A DNA stretch of 64,000 bases from Streptomyces sp. NBC_01237 (lineage in GTDB: Bacteria > Actinomycetota > Actinomycetes > Streptomycetales > Streptomycetaceae), in assembly GCF_035917275.1 (NCBI RefSeq), contig NZ_CP108509.1, positions 558,001-622,000 of the forward strand, in the 5' to 3' direction. Within the stretch, counting starts at the first letter, position 1. The number at the start of each line of letters is the position of its first letter. The notes under the pieces were generated by a model, which saw nothing but the letters and a program-made list of their open reading frames with translations, searched no databases and was not told the DNA's origin. The position numbers and the translations under genes were made by a program. Below are positions 9,878 to 19,524 of the stretch, in pieces.

Positions 9878-11239
9878 ATGTCCACGCGTGTTGTCCGTCG
9901 TGCCCTTTCTGTCGGGCTGCCGCTCGCCCTGCTGTCCACCCTCGGTGTCGCCGCCACCGCGACCGCCGGTACGCAGGAAGGCCATGGACACCACGAGCGT
10001 CCCGACCGGACCGCGAGGATCACCGGGAGCGCCGTGCTGGGCGACATACCCCTCGCCGGATTCAGCAACGGTCTGCTGCCCGGCACGGTCTCCGACGACC
10101 GGGGTGTCCAGCTCGGCGGCATCGGCAGCGACATCTACCCGGCGGGCCGCAAGGGCGAGTTCTGGACGGTGACGGACCGCGGGCCGAACGGCCAGATCAA
10201 GGTCGACGGCAAGAAGCGTCGTACGTTCCCCGTCGCGGGCTTCGATCCGGCGATCGTGAAGATCCGGGTCAGCGGCAAGAAGATCAAGGTGCTGAGCGCC
10301 ATCCCGATCACGACGCGTTCCGGTGCGCCGGTCACGGGGCTGCCGAACCAGGCGAGCCGTGACGAGGCCCCGTACACGCACGACGCGCTGACCCCCCTCA
10401 CGTACAACCCGAACGGGCTGGACACCGAGGGCGTCGTCCGTGCGGCGGACGGCTCGTTCTGGCTGGTGGACGAGTACGGCCCCTCCCTGGTCCATGTCTC
10501 CTCGCGCGGCCGGGTGCTGGCCCGCTACGTGCCCGAGGGCCTGCGGCTGAAGGGCGCCGACCACCCCGTCGTCGAGGCCCTGCCCGGAGTGCTGCTGCAC
10601 CGCAAGATCAACCGAGGTTTCGAGGGGCTGGCCCTGCTGCCCGGCGGGGATCTGGTGATGGCGGTGCAGAGCCCGCTCTCGCTGCCCGACGTGGACGCGG
10701 GCGAGTCCTCGCGCAATGTCCGGCTGCTGCGCTTCTCGACGAAGAAGCAGGCGGTGACCGCCGAGTACGCCTACCGGTTCGACCCGGTCGACGTCGTCGA
10801 CCCGGGCGAGGACGACACGTCCGAGCTGAAGATCTCCTCGGTCGTCGCCCTGGACCGGAACACGCTGCTGGTCGAGGAGCGCACCGACAAGGCGGCCCGA
10901 CTGCACCGGGTGACACTCCCCCACGGCTCGGGCATCCTCGGCTCGGCCTGGGACGACCCGGCGACCTCCCCCTCGTACGAGGAGCTGACGAACCCCTCGG
11001 CAGCCGGTGTGCGGGTGCTGCGCAAGAGCCTGGTCGTCGACCTCGGCAAGGTCGCGGGAGTGCCCGGCAAGATCGAAGGCGTGGCGGTCACGGGCCGGAG
11101 CACGCTCGTCCTCATCAACGACAACGACTTCGGGATGACGGACGGCGCCGAGGCGTTCGACGCGAACGGCCGCCTGGTCGACAGCGGCATCGAGACCTCG
11201 GTGACGTCGCTCAAGCTCCCCCGCCCGCTGAAGGGCTGA
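9878..11239 (+). CDS. secreted esterase-like phytase-family protein
   Basis: A 453-residue exported protein. ATG 9878 was chosen because AGGAGG lies directly upstream (9869-9874) and because a Sec signal peptide starts there: two arginines, the hydrophobic run ALSVGLPLALLSTLGVAAT and an A-x-A cleavage site near residue 30. The mature part matches the esterase-like activity of phytase family: the SDDRGVQLGGIGSD and EFWTVTDRGPNG blades, LDTEGVVRAADGSFWLVDEYGP, and FEGLALLPGG. These are calcium-binding beta-propeller proteins. It is a single-gene unit, and its true substrate is unknown. Confidence 0.88.
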   Translation: MSTRVVRRALSVGLPLALLSTLGVAATATAGTQEGHGHHERPDRTARITGSAVLGDIPLAGFSNGLLPGTVSDDRGVQLGGIGSDIYPAGRKGEFWTVTDRGPNGQIKVDGKKRRTFPVAGFDPAIVKIRVSGKKIKVLSAIPITTRSGAPVTGLPNQASRDEAPYTHDALTPLTYNPNGLDTEGVVRAADGSFWLVDEYGPSLVHVSSRGRVLARYVPEGLRLKGADHPVVEALPGVLLHRKINRGFEGLALLPGGDLVMAVQSPLSLPDVDAGESSRNVRLLRFSTKKQAVTAEYAYRFDPVDVVDPGEDDTSELKISSVVALDRNTLLVEERTDKAARLHRVTLPHGSGILGSAWDDPATSPSYEELTNPSAAGVRVLRKSLVVDLGKVAGVPGKIEGVAVTGRSTLVLINDNDFGMTDGAEAFDANGRLVDSGIETSVTSLKLPRPLKG

Positions 11240-11469
11240 TCCCGCGCGGAACCGCGCCGCCGGCTGAACCACCGGCCCGGCCCCGAACACCTGCCGTCTT
11301 CCGTCACCTCCGCGACGGCCGTACGGTGGGCCCCGCCAGACGCTCGGCCGTACATCGGACAACGGCTTCCGGTCATCGGACATGAGGAGTCACGGGGTGT
11401 CACATCGCAGGGTGCCGGGTCGCGGGGTATTACGTGCCGGGCTGCCGGATCACGGGGCGTCAGGTAGCG

Positions 11470-12240
11470 GATCGCCGGCGGAAACGCACACGGAACTGCG
11501 GCGCGATGCCGTGGGACTGTGCGGGGTCCTCGGAGTGCGGGCCTCCGCCCGGTTCGGGTCCGTCCTCGGCATCATCGAGGTACTCGTCTTCGTCGGGTTC
11601 GCGGTGGTGCTGACCGGGAAGGCGGGCCCACGCGGTGCTCGGGGCGGCGCTCCCGATCGGACTCGTGTACGTCCTCATCGCGTACGCCATGTCCGTGTAC
11701 TTCGGGCCCGACGGGTTCGCCGATTTCGGTACGTCCGGCAGCGCGTCCTGGGAAGGCGTGGCCCGCGCGTCGTCCGGACTGTTCTCGGTGCTGCTGTTCT
11801 TCGCCGTCGTCAACTCGACGCCGGCCGACGCCAACGCCTGTGCGAACGTCTCCACCCGGACCGCCTTCGCGCCGGGGCGGATCCGGGTGTTTCCGCACGC
11901 CTTCGCGCGCCTGCGTCCCCGGCGCCGTTACCCGGTCACCGGCTTGGCCGCGCAGTTCGTGATCGCGGACGGCGCGGCACTCGGGCTGGAGTTCGCCTAC
12001 GACCCGGTGACGGCGTTCGTGCTGCCGGCCACCGTCATCGTGACGGTCATCATCGGGGTGTGCGTCGTCGTCGACCTGGCCTGTGCCGGGTACTTCCTGC
12101 GGCGCCACGATGCCTTCAACCCCGTACCGCGTCTCCTCTCCCCGGTGCCGGGCATCGCGGCGTTCGTCCCGGCCCTGCTGACCGCGGCGGGCATTCCCGC
12201 CTTCGGCTTCGTCTCGGAGCTCAGCGCTCCCGTGTCGTAA
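11470..12240 (+). pseudogene. decayed APC-family amino-acid permease
   Basis: Two reading frames together give a broken amino-acid permease. In one frame (to about 11630) an N-terminal RRDAVGL piece is joined to SVLGIIEVLVFVGFAV. In the next frame, from about 11630, AVLGAALPIGLVYVLIAYAM continues through VNSTPADANACANVSTRTAF to the C-terminus. APC permeases normally have 450-500 residues; here several N-terminal helices and the stretch after the KAG motif are missing, and the frame changes near 11620-11635. I read this as at least two deletions plus a frameshift. The intact C-terminal 201-residue frame could still be translated but would not be a transporter. Confidence 0.75.
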
Positions 12241-12424
12241 GCGGGCCCGGTCGTCGGCGTCCGGATGCGGCCTCGTCGTCCCGGCGGTACCGCTGCGGCG
12301 CCATCCGGAACGGGTGGCGCAGACCGGGCAGGTTCATCTGGATGAGGCCGCGTGGCAGACAGCCACCGGGCCCGGGAGCGCCGCGACCACGACCGGCGCC
12401 ACGAGCGATCCTGGGACCGATCCC

Positions 12425-12454
12425 GGGACCAGGACCAGGACCAGGACCGGGACC
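12425..12454. repeat. short tandem hexamer RGGACC x5
   Basis: Five head-to-tail copies of RGGACC (R = A or G) lie in the 260-base gap between the permease remnant and the acetamidase gene. A 64-residue Thr/Gly-rich open frame runs through it and ends in an ATGA overlap with the next gene, but I do not count that as a gene. Confidence 0.7.
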
Positions 12455-12504
12455 GGTGTCGGGACCAAGCCCGAGTCCACGCCCGAGACAGGAGATGAGC
12501 AGCG

Positions 12505-13521
12505 ATGAGCGACCCCAGGATTCTGACCGTGCGACCGCGGGAGGGCGAGTACGCCTGGACGTTCGGCGGCGCCGCACCGGTGGCACGGATCGAGCCGGGT
12601 ACGTACCTCGACCTGTACACCGAGGACTGCTTCGCGGGACGGGTGCGCTCCGACAGGGACCTGGTGTCGGAGGTGTGCGAGTTCCCCTACCTCAACCCGC
12701 AGACGGGCCCGTTCCATGTGGTGGGGGCCGAGCCGGGCGACACCGTGGCGGTGCACTTCGTGTCGATCGAACCGGCCAGGGACTGGGCCGCCTCGACGAC
12801 CGTGCCCCTGTTCGGGGCGCTGACCTCCACGCACACCACGGCCTCGCTCCAGGCCCCGCTGCCCGAGGTGGTGTGGATGTGGCAGCTGGACCGGGCGCGC
12901 CGGACCTGCCTGTTCAGCGCCCGGGACAGCGACTTCCAGGTGGAACTGCCGATGGATCCCATGCACGGCACGGTGGGGGTGGCCCCGGCCAACCTCGAGG
13001 TCCGGTCGGCGCTGGTGCCGGACGCGCACGGCGGCAACATGGACACGCCCGAGATGCGGGCCGGGGTGACCTGCTATCTGGGCGTCAACGTCGAAGGCGC
13101 GCTGCTGAGTCTGGGCGACGGGCACGCCCGTCAGGGCGAGGGCGAGACCTGCGGCGTGGCCGTGGAGTGCGCGATGAACACAGTGGTGCTGGTCGAGCTG
13201 CTGAAGGGCGTCGCCACGCCGTGGCCACGGATCGAGTCGGACACCCATCTGATGTCCACCGGCTCCGCGCGTCCTCTCGAAGACGCCTTCCGTATCTCGC
13301 AGTTGGACCTGGTGCAGTGGCTGGCCCGCGACTACGGGCTCTCCGAACTCGACGCGTACCAGCTGATCAGCCAGGCCGGTGAGGCACCGCTGGCCAATGT
13401 CTGCGACACCAACTACACCTGCGTGGCCAAGATCCGCAAGGAATGGCTGCCCGCGGGGGAACCGAACCGCGGCCTCCATCGTCATCTTCGGCAGACGGCC
13501 TCGGTCTTGCCCCGATCCTGA
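12505..13521 (+). CDS. acetamidase/formamidase family protein
   Basis: A 338-residue FmdA/AmdA-family amidase, a group that hydrolyses short-chain amides to the acid and ammonia. Typical elements are the N-terminal VCEFPYLNPQTGPFHV segment, GAEPGDTVAVHFVSI, the HGTVGVAP motif, the glycine-rich GGNMDTPEM motif and LGDGHARQGEGE, which are the conserved active-site blocks of the family. ATG 12505 follows AGGAGATGAGCAGCG, a usable ribosome-binding site. Location directly after a dead amino-acid permease suggests a former uptake/hydrolysis pair. Confidence 0.9.
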   Translation: MSDPRILTVRPREGEYAWTFGGAAPVARIEPGTYLDLYTEDCFAGRVRSDRDLVSEVCEFPYLNPQTGPFHVVGAEPGDTVAVHFVSIEPARDWAASTTVPLFGALTSTHTTASLQAPLPEVVWMWQLDRARRTCLFSARDSDFQVELPMDPMHGTVGVAPANLEVRSALVPDAHGGNMDTPEMRAGVTCYLGVNVEGALLSLGDGHARQGEGETCGVAVECAMNTVVLVELLKGVATPWPRIESDTHLMSTGSARPLEDAFRISQLDLVQWLARDYGLSELDAYQLISQAGEAPLANVCDTNYTCVAKIRKEWLPAGEPNRGLHRHLRQTASVLPRS

Positions 13522-13556
13522 TCCTGCGTCACCATCCCTTCCCCACAGGAGTGCCG

Positions 13557-14138
13557 ATGCACCGCAGAAGACTTCTTCAGGGCGCCGCCGTCACCGCGGC
13601 GGCGGCTCTGCTCCCCGCCTCGGCACGGGCCGTGGCCTCACCGACGGGCGAGACGGACTATCCGGCGGCCCACTGGGCACCGGCGTCCACGTCCAACTAC
13701 ACGTCCTCGTCCCGGCCGGCGGCGTACCCGGTCGAATTCGTCGTCATCCATGTCGCCCAGCAGACGTTCGACGAGACGATCGGCATCTTCCAGAATCCGG
13801 CCAAAAAGGTCTCCGCACACTATGTGGTGCGTTCGGGCGACGGATACGTGGCGCAGTGCGTGCGGGAGCGGGACATCGGCTGGCACGCGGGGAACTGGGA
13901 CTACAACACCCGCAGCGTCGGCATCGAGCACGAGGGCTGGGTGGACCAGCCCGCCTACTTCACCGACGCCATGTACGAGCGTTCGGCGAAACTGACGGCG
14001 GACATCTGCGATCGTCACGGCATCACGAAGGACCGGTCCCACATCATCGGCCACCACCAGGTCCCGGGCAGCGACCACACCGACCCGGGAGACAACTGGG
14101 ACTGGGTCCGCTACATCCGCCTGGTGAATCTCTCCTGA
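13557..14138 (+). CDS. Tat-exported N-acetylmuramoyl-L-alanine amidase
   Basis: A 193-residue secreted cell-wall hydrolase of the Amidase_2/T7-lysozyme/PGRP type. The N-terminus HRRRLLQGAAVTAAAALL has the twin-arginine pattern and an alanine-rich signal ending near ARA. Zinc ligands are the histidine of FVVIHVAQQ, the histidine of the IIGHHQVPG motif and the Asp/Cys position in HTDPGDNWDW. RSVGIEHEGW is the conserved core strand. ATG 13557 follows an ACAGGAG motif; GTG 13551 is an in-frame alternative. It probably cleaves the peptide stem from muramic acid. Confidence 0.9.
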   Translation: MHRRRLLQGAAVTAAAALLPASARAVASPTGETDYPAAHWAPASTSNYTSSSRPAAYPVEFVVIHVAQQTFDETIGIFQNPAKKVSAHYVVRSGDGYVAQCVRERDIGWHAGNWDYNTRSVGIEHEGWVDQPAYFTDAMYERSAKLTADICDRHGITKDRSHIIGHHQVPGSDHTDPGDNWDWVRYIRLVNLS

Positions 14139-14211
14139 CTCCCCCTCCTCGGCGGGCCACAGCGACTACTCTCCGCACCTGGGTTGTCGCGGAGGGCCGA
14201 CCGGGGTCACG

Positions 14212-15501
14212 ATGGGCAGGCGCGACGCCCCTGGACGGGAGGGTGAGTTGACGGACCCCTGGGTGGCTCTGGCAGCCGACGCGGATCCCGGCGAACAGCT
14301 CGGTGCGCTGCGTCATGCGCACGAGGTGTTCACCTCGGCGGGACGGCTGGAGCGACCGGTACGTTCCGTGGTGGGCGAGTCATGGCGCCGATCGGCCCGC
14401 GCCAGGGTCAGCCCGGACGGTGCGGCGCTGATGGACCTCGGTGCGGAGGAGCTGGGTTCCTACCGGGAGGCCCACCCGCTGGCCCGTGCGATGCCGGTGA
14501 TCCGCGAGCTGATGAGCGCGTACGCGACCGACGGGGAGCATCTGCTCGCGGTCTGCGACGCGCACGGCAGGCTGCTGTGGGTCGAGGGTCATCCGGTGAC
14601 GCGGCGACGCGCCGGAGCGATGGACTTCGTGGAGGGCGCCCGCTGGGCGGAGTCCGTGGCGGGCACGAACGCGCCGGGGACGGCGATCGCCGTGGACCGC
14701 CCGGTCCAGGTGTTCGGCGCGGAGCACTTCCTCCGGCCGGTGCAGCAGTGGACGTGCGCCGCGGCCCCGCTGCACGACCCTCGGACCGGGCGGGTGCTGG
14801 GAGCAGTCGACATCACCGGCGGGGACCGGCTGGCACATCCGCACAGCCTGGCGTTCGTGCAGGCCGTGGCACGGGCGGCCGAATCCCAGCTGGCCCTCCT
14901 GGCACCACCACCGACCGGTGAGTCCGTTCAGCTCAGCGCACTGGGGCGGGACGAGGCGATGCTCGTGGCGCAGGGCCGGAAGATCCGCCTCAGCAGGCGC
15001 CACAGCGAGATCCTGGTGGCGTTGGCCCGCCGTCCGGAGGGCCTCGGGGGTGACGAACTACTGGTCGAGCTGTACGAGGACGAGTCCGTGACCCCGGTGA
15101 CACTGCGGGCCGAACTGTCCCGGCTGCGACGGCTGCTGGGCCCCGACCTGCTCCGCTCACGCCCGTACCGGATCGCCGCCCCGGTGGACGCCGACTTCGA
15201 CACGGTGGCGCGCAGGCTGGGATCCGGGGCGGTGGCCGCGGCGATGGGCGCGTACGCGGGCCCGCTGCTGCCGGGGTCGCAGTCCCCCGCCGTGGTACGG
15301 CTGCGCGGGCAGCTCGCCGACCAGCTGCGGGCCGCACTGATCGACCGGAGCGATCCGGGCCTGCTCGCGGACTGGGCGTACAGCCCGTGGGGCGAGGAGG
15401 ACCTGCCGGTCTGGCGGGCCCTGGCCGGAGCCGTACCGAGGGAGCGGCGGGCCGCGCTGCTGGCCAGGGTGCGGGGGCTCGACGCGGAGCAGCGCGGGTG
15501 A
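14212..15501 (+). CDS. GAF-domain transcriptional regulator
   Basis: A 429-residue regulator. Residues about 50-230 form a GAF sensor module (the [21 protein letters not shown] and [16 protein letters not shown] blocks typical of AcoR-like N-termini). The C-terminal part carries a winged-helix-like domain ([19 protein letters not shown], then [13 protein letters not shown]) instead of a sigma-54 AAA+ domain. This family commonly sits upstream of aldehyde dehydrogenases, as here, so control of the next gene by an aldehyde or alcohol signal is likely. Start: ATG 14212 opens the frame; TTG 14248, with GGGAGGG just upstream, is a credible alternative. Confidence 0.85.
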   Translation: MGRRDAPGREGELTDPWVALAADADPGEQLGALRHAHEVFTSAGRLERPVRSVVGESWRRSARARVSPDGAALMDLGAEELGSYREAHPLARAMPVIRELMSAYATDGEHLLAVCDAHGRLLWVEGHPVTRRRAGAMDFVEGARWAESVAGTNAPGTAIAVDRPVQVFGAEHFLRPVQQWTCAAAPLHDPRTGRVLGAVDITGGDRLAHPHSLAFVQAVARAAESQLALLAPPPTGESVQLSALGRDEAMLVAQGRKIRLSRRHSEILVALARRPEGLGGDELLVELYEDESVTPVTLRAELSRLRRLLGPDLLRSRPYRIAAPVDADFDTVARRLGSGAVAAAMGAYAGPLLPGSQSPAVVRLRGQLADQLRAALIDRSDPGLLADWAYSPWGEEDLPVWRALAGAVPRERRAALLARVRGLDAEQRG

Positions 15502-15667
15502 CGGCACGGCGGTCGTGGCGGCCTGCCGTCACGACGCCGCCCGGTCCGCGCCACCGTGCCGACGGGCCCGCCCCACGCCGTGCAACGACGTTGCAACGTC
15601 GCGTTCCCTAGCCTCGCGCCGAGGGCCGTCCAACGGCGGGCGGCACCGCATCCGGGAGGCCACAGAG

Positions 15668-17191
15668 ATGACCCGTTACGCTGCGCCGGGCACCGAGGGC
15701 GCCATCGTCTCGTACGAGTCGCGCTACGACCACTGGATCGGCGGCGCGTACGTCCCGCCGGTCCGGGGCCAGTACTTCGAGAACCCGAGCCCCGTCAACG
15801 GCCGCCCGTTCACCGAGATCGCCCGCGGCACCGCCGAGGACGTCGAGCTGGCCCTGGACGCGGCGCACGCGGCGGCGCCCGGCTGGGGGGCGACCTCGGC
15901 GGGCGACCGCGCCTCGGTCCTGAACCGGATCGCCGACCGCATGGAGGCGCATCTGGAGGAGCTGGCGGTCGCCGAGAGCTGGGAGAACGGCAAGCCGGTG
16001 CGCGAGACGCTGGCCGCCGACATCCCGCTGGCCATCGACCACTTCCGGTACTTCGCGGGAGCGCTGCGCGCCCAGGAGGGCTCGCTCAGCCAGCTCGACG
16101 ACGACACCGTGGCGTACCACTTCCATGAGCCGCTGGGAGTGGTCGCGCAGATCATTCCGTGGAACTTCCCGATCCTGATGGCCACCTGGAAACTGGCCCC
16201 CGCACTCGCCGCGGGCAACGCGGTGGTCCTCAAGCCGGCCGAACAGACCCCGGCCTCCATCCACTTCTGGCTCACGCTGGTGTCGGACCTGCTGCCGCCG
16301 GGGGTCGTCAACATCGTCAACGGCTTCGGCGCGGAGGCGGGCAAGCCCCTCGCGTCGAGTCCTCGTGTCGCGAAGATCGCCTTCACGGGCGAGACGACGA
16401 CGGGGCGGCTGATCATGCAGTACGCCTCCGAGAACATCAAGCCGGTGACTCTGGAGCTGGGCGGCAAGTCGCCGAACATCTTCTTCGACGACGTGTCCTC
16501 GTCGAACGACGACTTCCTGGACAAGGCCCTCGAAGGCTTCACCATGTTCGCCCTCAACCAGGGCGAGGTGTGCACCTGCCCCTCGCGTGCGCTGATCCAG
16601 CGCGGGCACTACAACGAGTTCCTGGAGGCGGGCATCGCCCGCACCGAACAGATCGTTCCGGGGCACCCCCTGGACACCGCCACGATGATCGGTGCCCAGG
16701 CGTCCAACGACCAGTTGGAGAAGATCCTTTCGTACCTGGACATCGGACAGCAGGAGGGCGCGAAGATCCTGACGGGCGGCCGGCGTGTCGAGCACGGAGG
16801 TGAGTTGGAGGGCGGCTACTACGTCCAGCCGACGATCTTCGAGGGCGACAACCGGATGCGCGTCTTCCAGGAGGAGATCTTCGGCCCGGTGGTCGCGGTG
16901 ACGTCCTTCACCGACTTCGACGACGCCATCGCCACGGCCAACGACACGCTGTACGGCCTCGGCGCCGGCGTGTGGACCCGGGATGGCAACACCGCCTACC
17001 GGGCGGGCCGCGCCATCAAGGCGGGCCGGGTATGGACGAACTGCTACCACGCGTATCCGGCACACGCCGCGTTCGGCGGGTACAAGCAGTCGGGCATCGG
17101 CAGGGAGAACCACAAGATGATGCTGGAGCACTATCAGCAGACGAAGAACCTCCTGGTGTCGTACTCGCCGAAGAAGCTGGGCTTCTTCTAG
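15668..17191 (+). CDS. NAD-dependent aldehyde dehydrogenase (AldA/ExaC-like)
   Basis: A full-length 507-residue aldehyde dehydrogenase. Seen are the [19 protein letters not shown] cofactor motif, the catalytic Glu block [12 protein letters not shown] and the catalytic Cys in GEVCTCPSR. The C-terminus [21 protein letters not shown] is nearly invariant in the ExaC/acetaldehyde-dehydrogenase subgroup that oxidises acetaldehyde and other short aldehydes. It lies 166 bases downstream of the GAF regulator and is followed by a strong hairpin terminator, so it appears to be the last gene of the ordinary chromosome before the island. Confidence 0.95.
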   Translation: MTRYAAPGTEGAIVSYESRYDHWIGGAYVPPVRGQYFENPSPVNGRPFTEIARGTAEDVELALDAAHAAAPGWGATSAGDRASVLNRIADRMEAHLEELAVAESWENGKPVRETLAADIPLAIDHFRYFAGALRAQEGSLSQLDDDTVAYHFHEPLGVVAQIIPWNFPILMATWKLAPALAAGNAVVLKPAEQTPASIHFWLTLVSDLLPPGVVNIVNGFGAEAGKPLASSPRVAKIAFTGETTTGRLIMQYASENIKPVTLELGGKSPNIFFDDVSSSNDDFLDKALEGFTMFALNQGEVCTCPSRALIQRGHYNEFLEAGIARTEQIVPGHPLDTATMIGAQASNDQLEKILSYLDIGQQEGAKILTGGRRVEHGGELEGGYYVQPTIFEGDNRMRVFQEEIFGPVVAVTSFTDFDDAIATANDTLYGLGAGVWTRDGNTAYRAGRAIKAGRVWTNCYHAYPAHAAFGGYKQSGIGRENHKMMLEHYQQTKNLLVSYSPKKLGFF

Positions 17192-17200
17192 ACACAGAAA

Positions 17201-17240
17201 AAGGGCGCCTGACCAGGTGTTTTACCCGCCAGGCGCCCTT
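17201..17240. terminator. terminator hairpin after aldehyde dehydrogenase; also next to the island edge
   Basis: An 11-bp perfect inverted repeat (AAGGGCGCCTG and CAGGCGCCCTT) with an 18-base loop lies 10 bases after the stop. A-rich and T-rich flanks on both sides make it usable for both the dehydrogenase and the convergent integrase gene. Part of it matches an inverted copy at 61277-61294 and a direct near-copy at 19325-19339. Confidence 0.8.
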
Positions 17241-17351
17241 CATGCCACGCATCCAGACCGTGGAGCGAGATGCGAGGTAACTCCCCATATCTCCCACCCC
17301 TGTCCCACCTCTGACCAGCTGTTCCGGGGCATTTCCGGGCCAGGACCGGGC

Positions 17352-18743
17352 TCATGTGTCCCGTGCGGTGTCTTCCGGCCCTTCCCACCGCCGCATCGAC
17401 TCCTCTATCAAGGTGTTGGCATGATTCTGCGCTTCGGCCAGGAATTTGGCGTAGTAGCGAAAGAGCACCTGGATACTCTGCCCGGCCCGACGCGCGCACT
17501 CCGCAGGGTCGACACCCGAGGCAAGCCAGAACGAGATTCCTGCGTGACGCAGGTCGTAGGGACGTTTCACCAGCTCAAGGGCATGCTCGTCGAGGGTGAG
17601 CGCCGCCTCGCGTGCCCGTCCCCACGTGATGCCGTACGCCGAAGCGTCAAGGTAGTTGCCGGCGGCATTGCGGAACATACGTCCGTCGGGGGCAACACCG
17701 AAATTCTCTATATGCTCGCGAAGCATGCGGACAAGCGCGGGCGGGATCGGCACCGGCCGCGTCGCCTTGGCTGCACGCCGTTTCAGCGGGTGGACCTCGT
17801 GGACGGCGCCGTCATCAGTCCACTGCTTCCCTGCCGTCACGACCCCGCCCTTAAGATTGAGGATCCCCCACCCACCCGCCGGCAGGCGGCACTGAGACTT
17901 CTGCAAGTGGATGACCTCACCAGGACGCATGGCTGCGTAGTACATGCAGCCGAAGAAGGCGTACAGGTGCGGGCCGCGACCGGGCAGTGCCTTGACAGCG
18001 GCAAGCAGGCGGCCCACCTGCGCCGGGTTGGGTACGCAGTCCGGATCGACCTCGTCGGCGACCTCCGGCCCAGACCATCGCAGACCACCCAATGGGTTCT
18101 GGCTGAAGTACCCCCGCTCCACCGCAACGCCGAACACCTCGTTCACCGCGGCCTTCTTGCGCTTCACGGTCTTTGCGGCAGCGGCTGTCCCATCGACCCT
18201 GCGGCACAACGCGTCGAGGCCCCGGCGCAGCACGTCGGGTTCCTCCAACTCGCCGACGGGCAGCGAGTGACGCCGCAGCCAGTCCAGCGCAGCCTGCCAC
18301 TCCTCGGGCGGGTCTTCCTGCCAGGCTTTCTTGTTGAATGCCCACGAGTACAGCGCCCGCCGCAGTTCGTGAGGCGCCCGGGATACGAACTCTGGCTCAA
18401 CAAAGGCTGGAGTGATGGTCGCGAGGGCGTCGGCCAGCGTTCGGCGTGTATTGCCCGGCGTGCGATCCCACCGCTGCTCGATGTATTCCCTCGCCAGGTC
18501 ATACCATGTCGTGCGTTGCTTCAGAGCTCTAAGCTCGGAGGCAGGCAGACCGGTCCTTACATCGAACGGCTCCCCGTCGCGCGCAGCGGTGAGGATCTTG
18601 GAACGTCGGCTCTCCGCAAGTCCTTTCGTGAGAAATGACTCAGATTTCTCCCGCCCATCGACCGTCCAGCGAACCTCGAAGCCATTGCGTCGCTCGGGCC
18701 GCTCACGGATCTCCCAAAACCGGACTCTGTAACTCATCGCCAT
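17352..18743 (-). CDS. tyrosine site-specific integrase
   Basis: A 463-residue phage-type integrase. The N-terminal 110 residues are an AP2-like arm-binding region (VRFWEIRERPERRNGFEVRW), followed by a SAM-like core-binding domain and the catalytic domain. Catalytic residues seen: Arg in YYAAMRPGEV, the R-H pair in RPYDLRHAGISF, and Tyr in LFRYYAKFL. The usual GH(S/T/K) third-box histidine is replaced by Gln (ARRAGQS), so activity deserves a check. The start overlaps the upstream excisionase-like gene by 10 bases. The gene runs toward the chromosomal boundary, as in many integrative elements. Confidence 0.92.
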   Translation of the reverse strand: MAMSYRVRFWEIRERPERRNGFEVRWTVDGREKSESFLTKGLAESRRSKILTAARDGEPFDVRTGLPASELRALKQRTTWYDLAREYIEQRWDRTPGNTRRTLADALATITPAFVEPEFVSRAPHELRRALYSWAFNKKAWQEDPPEEWQAALDWLRRHSLPVGELEEPDVLRRGLDALCRRVDGTAAAAKTVKRKKAAVNEVFGVAVERGYFSQNPLGGLRWSGPEVADEVDPDCVPNPAQVGRLLAAVKALPGRGPHLYAFFGCMYYAAMRPGEVIHLQKSQCRLPAGGWGILNLKGGVVTAGKQWTDDGAVHEVHPLKRRAAKATRPVPIPPALVRMLREHIENFGVAPDGRMFRNAAGNYLDASAYGITWGRAREAALTLDEHALELVKRPYDLRHAGISFWLASGVDPAECARRAGQSIQVLFRYYAKFLAEAQNHANTLIEESMRRWEGPEDTARDT

Positions 18744-18931
18744 TCAGGCGTATCCCTTTCACACGCTTCCCACCATGCGTCTAGATCAACGCGGCGGCAG
18801 CGCAATTCACCATTTGGAAGCTTGATCATTCGAGGAGCCTGTCCACGAGCACGCAAGCGGTAGAAGGCTGATGAGCTCATTCGGATTTCCGCCAAGATCT
18901 CGGAGAGCTTGAGCGCAGCAGGGCGAGCCAT
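18734..18931 (-). CDS. excisionase-like helix-turn-helix protein
   Basis: A 65-residue MerR/AlpA-type DNA-binding protein: LKLSEILAEIRMSSSAFYRLRARGQAP forms the HTH with the wing start, and LRCRRVDLDAWWEA is the conserved tail of AlpA/Xis-like proteins. ATG 18931 has GAGGAAG just upstream, and the open frame to 18979 is ignored for that reason. The 3' end overlaps the integrase start, so the two are translationally coupled, the standard xis-int arrangement for directional recombination. Confidence 0.85.
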   Translation of the reverse strand: MARPAALKLSEILAEIRMSSSAFYRLRARGQAPRMIKLPNGELRCRRVDLDAWWEACERDTPEWR

Positions 18932-19073
18932 ATCTTCCTCACGGACGTCGGATGAGTTGCCAAGATCCGGGCGACGCAAAGCAGCCAGCCCAGAGGAACG
19001 TTGGCATGAACGATCACTTCATCCGCACAGCTCCACCGCCAAGCGCAGCCGATACGAACACTTCAAATGGTCG

Positions 19074-19108
19074 CGACGATCGCCGGTTTGGCCAACCGGC
19101 GATCGTCG
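19074..19108. terminator. 15-bp perfect hairpin, left copy
   Basis: A perfect 15-bp inverted repeat with a 5-base TGGCC loop, core CGCCGGTT / AACCGGCG. It has no T tract. It lies between the excisionase start and the 3' end of the first DUF5655 gene. Its core is almost the same as that of the hairpin at 59784-59822, next to the second DUF5655 gene. It may be a terminator or a structural/recombination site. Confidence 0.6.
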
Positions 19109-19330
19109 TCTATGTTGCGCGCACAAGGAACCGCTCCCCCGCCCTCTTGGGCTGTTCACGCCTTAGCCGCGCCGCACCCTCGCAAGGGCGGGCAGTGAAG
19201 CAGACGAACCGGATTACGGGATCCCAGCAGGGTTCCTTGGGCCGATCCCGGGGAGAAAGCCGAGCCGTAAAGGGGGCTGCCTGCCTGGGCGACCGGCACT
19301 GCCGTGCAACCATCCATCGCGCCGCTGACC

Positions 19331-19410
19331 TGGTGTTTTCCAGGTCGTTGTACGTTGACATGGTCTCGCACGAGATTCCAGCGCTTGAGGGATCCTTCTC
19401 ATCTGCCGTG
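19331..19410. repeat. 80-base imperfect direct repeat, copy 1
   Basis: Aligns without gaps to 20491-20570, 1160 bases to the right. The best blocks are GTTGTACGTTGACA and TTCTCATCTGCCGTG. The two copies bracket the first DUF5655 gene. The rest of 18932-19524 has no convincing gene on either strand. Confidence 0.7.
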
Positions 19411-19524
19411 GGCGAATGCCCTGACATCCCCAGCCTGCGGCTGACCTGCCCATACGTTGAGAGGCATCCACAGACAGCATCGCTCCAGACGCCAAAACCT
19501 CGTGCGGAAAAGGCCGTTACCGGT

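Noticed and set aside
8468..11383. 971-residue minus-strand open frame
   Set aside because: Arg/Gly/Pro-rich antisense shadow of the SWIM and phytase-like genes, typical of high-GC DNA.
12314..12508. 64-residue Thr/Gly ORF before the acetamidase gene
   Set aside because: Made mostly of a hexamer repeat, no ribosome-binding site and no homology; the ATGA overlap alone is not enough.
17193..17351. A tRNA gene as integration target at the left edge
   Set aside because: No cloverleaf can be drawn; only the terminator hairpin is present.
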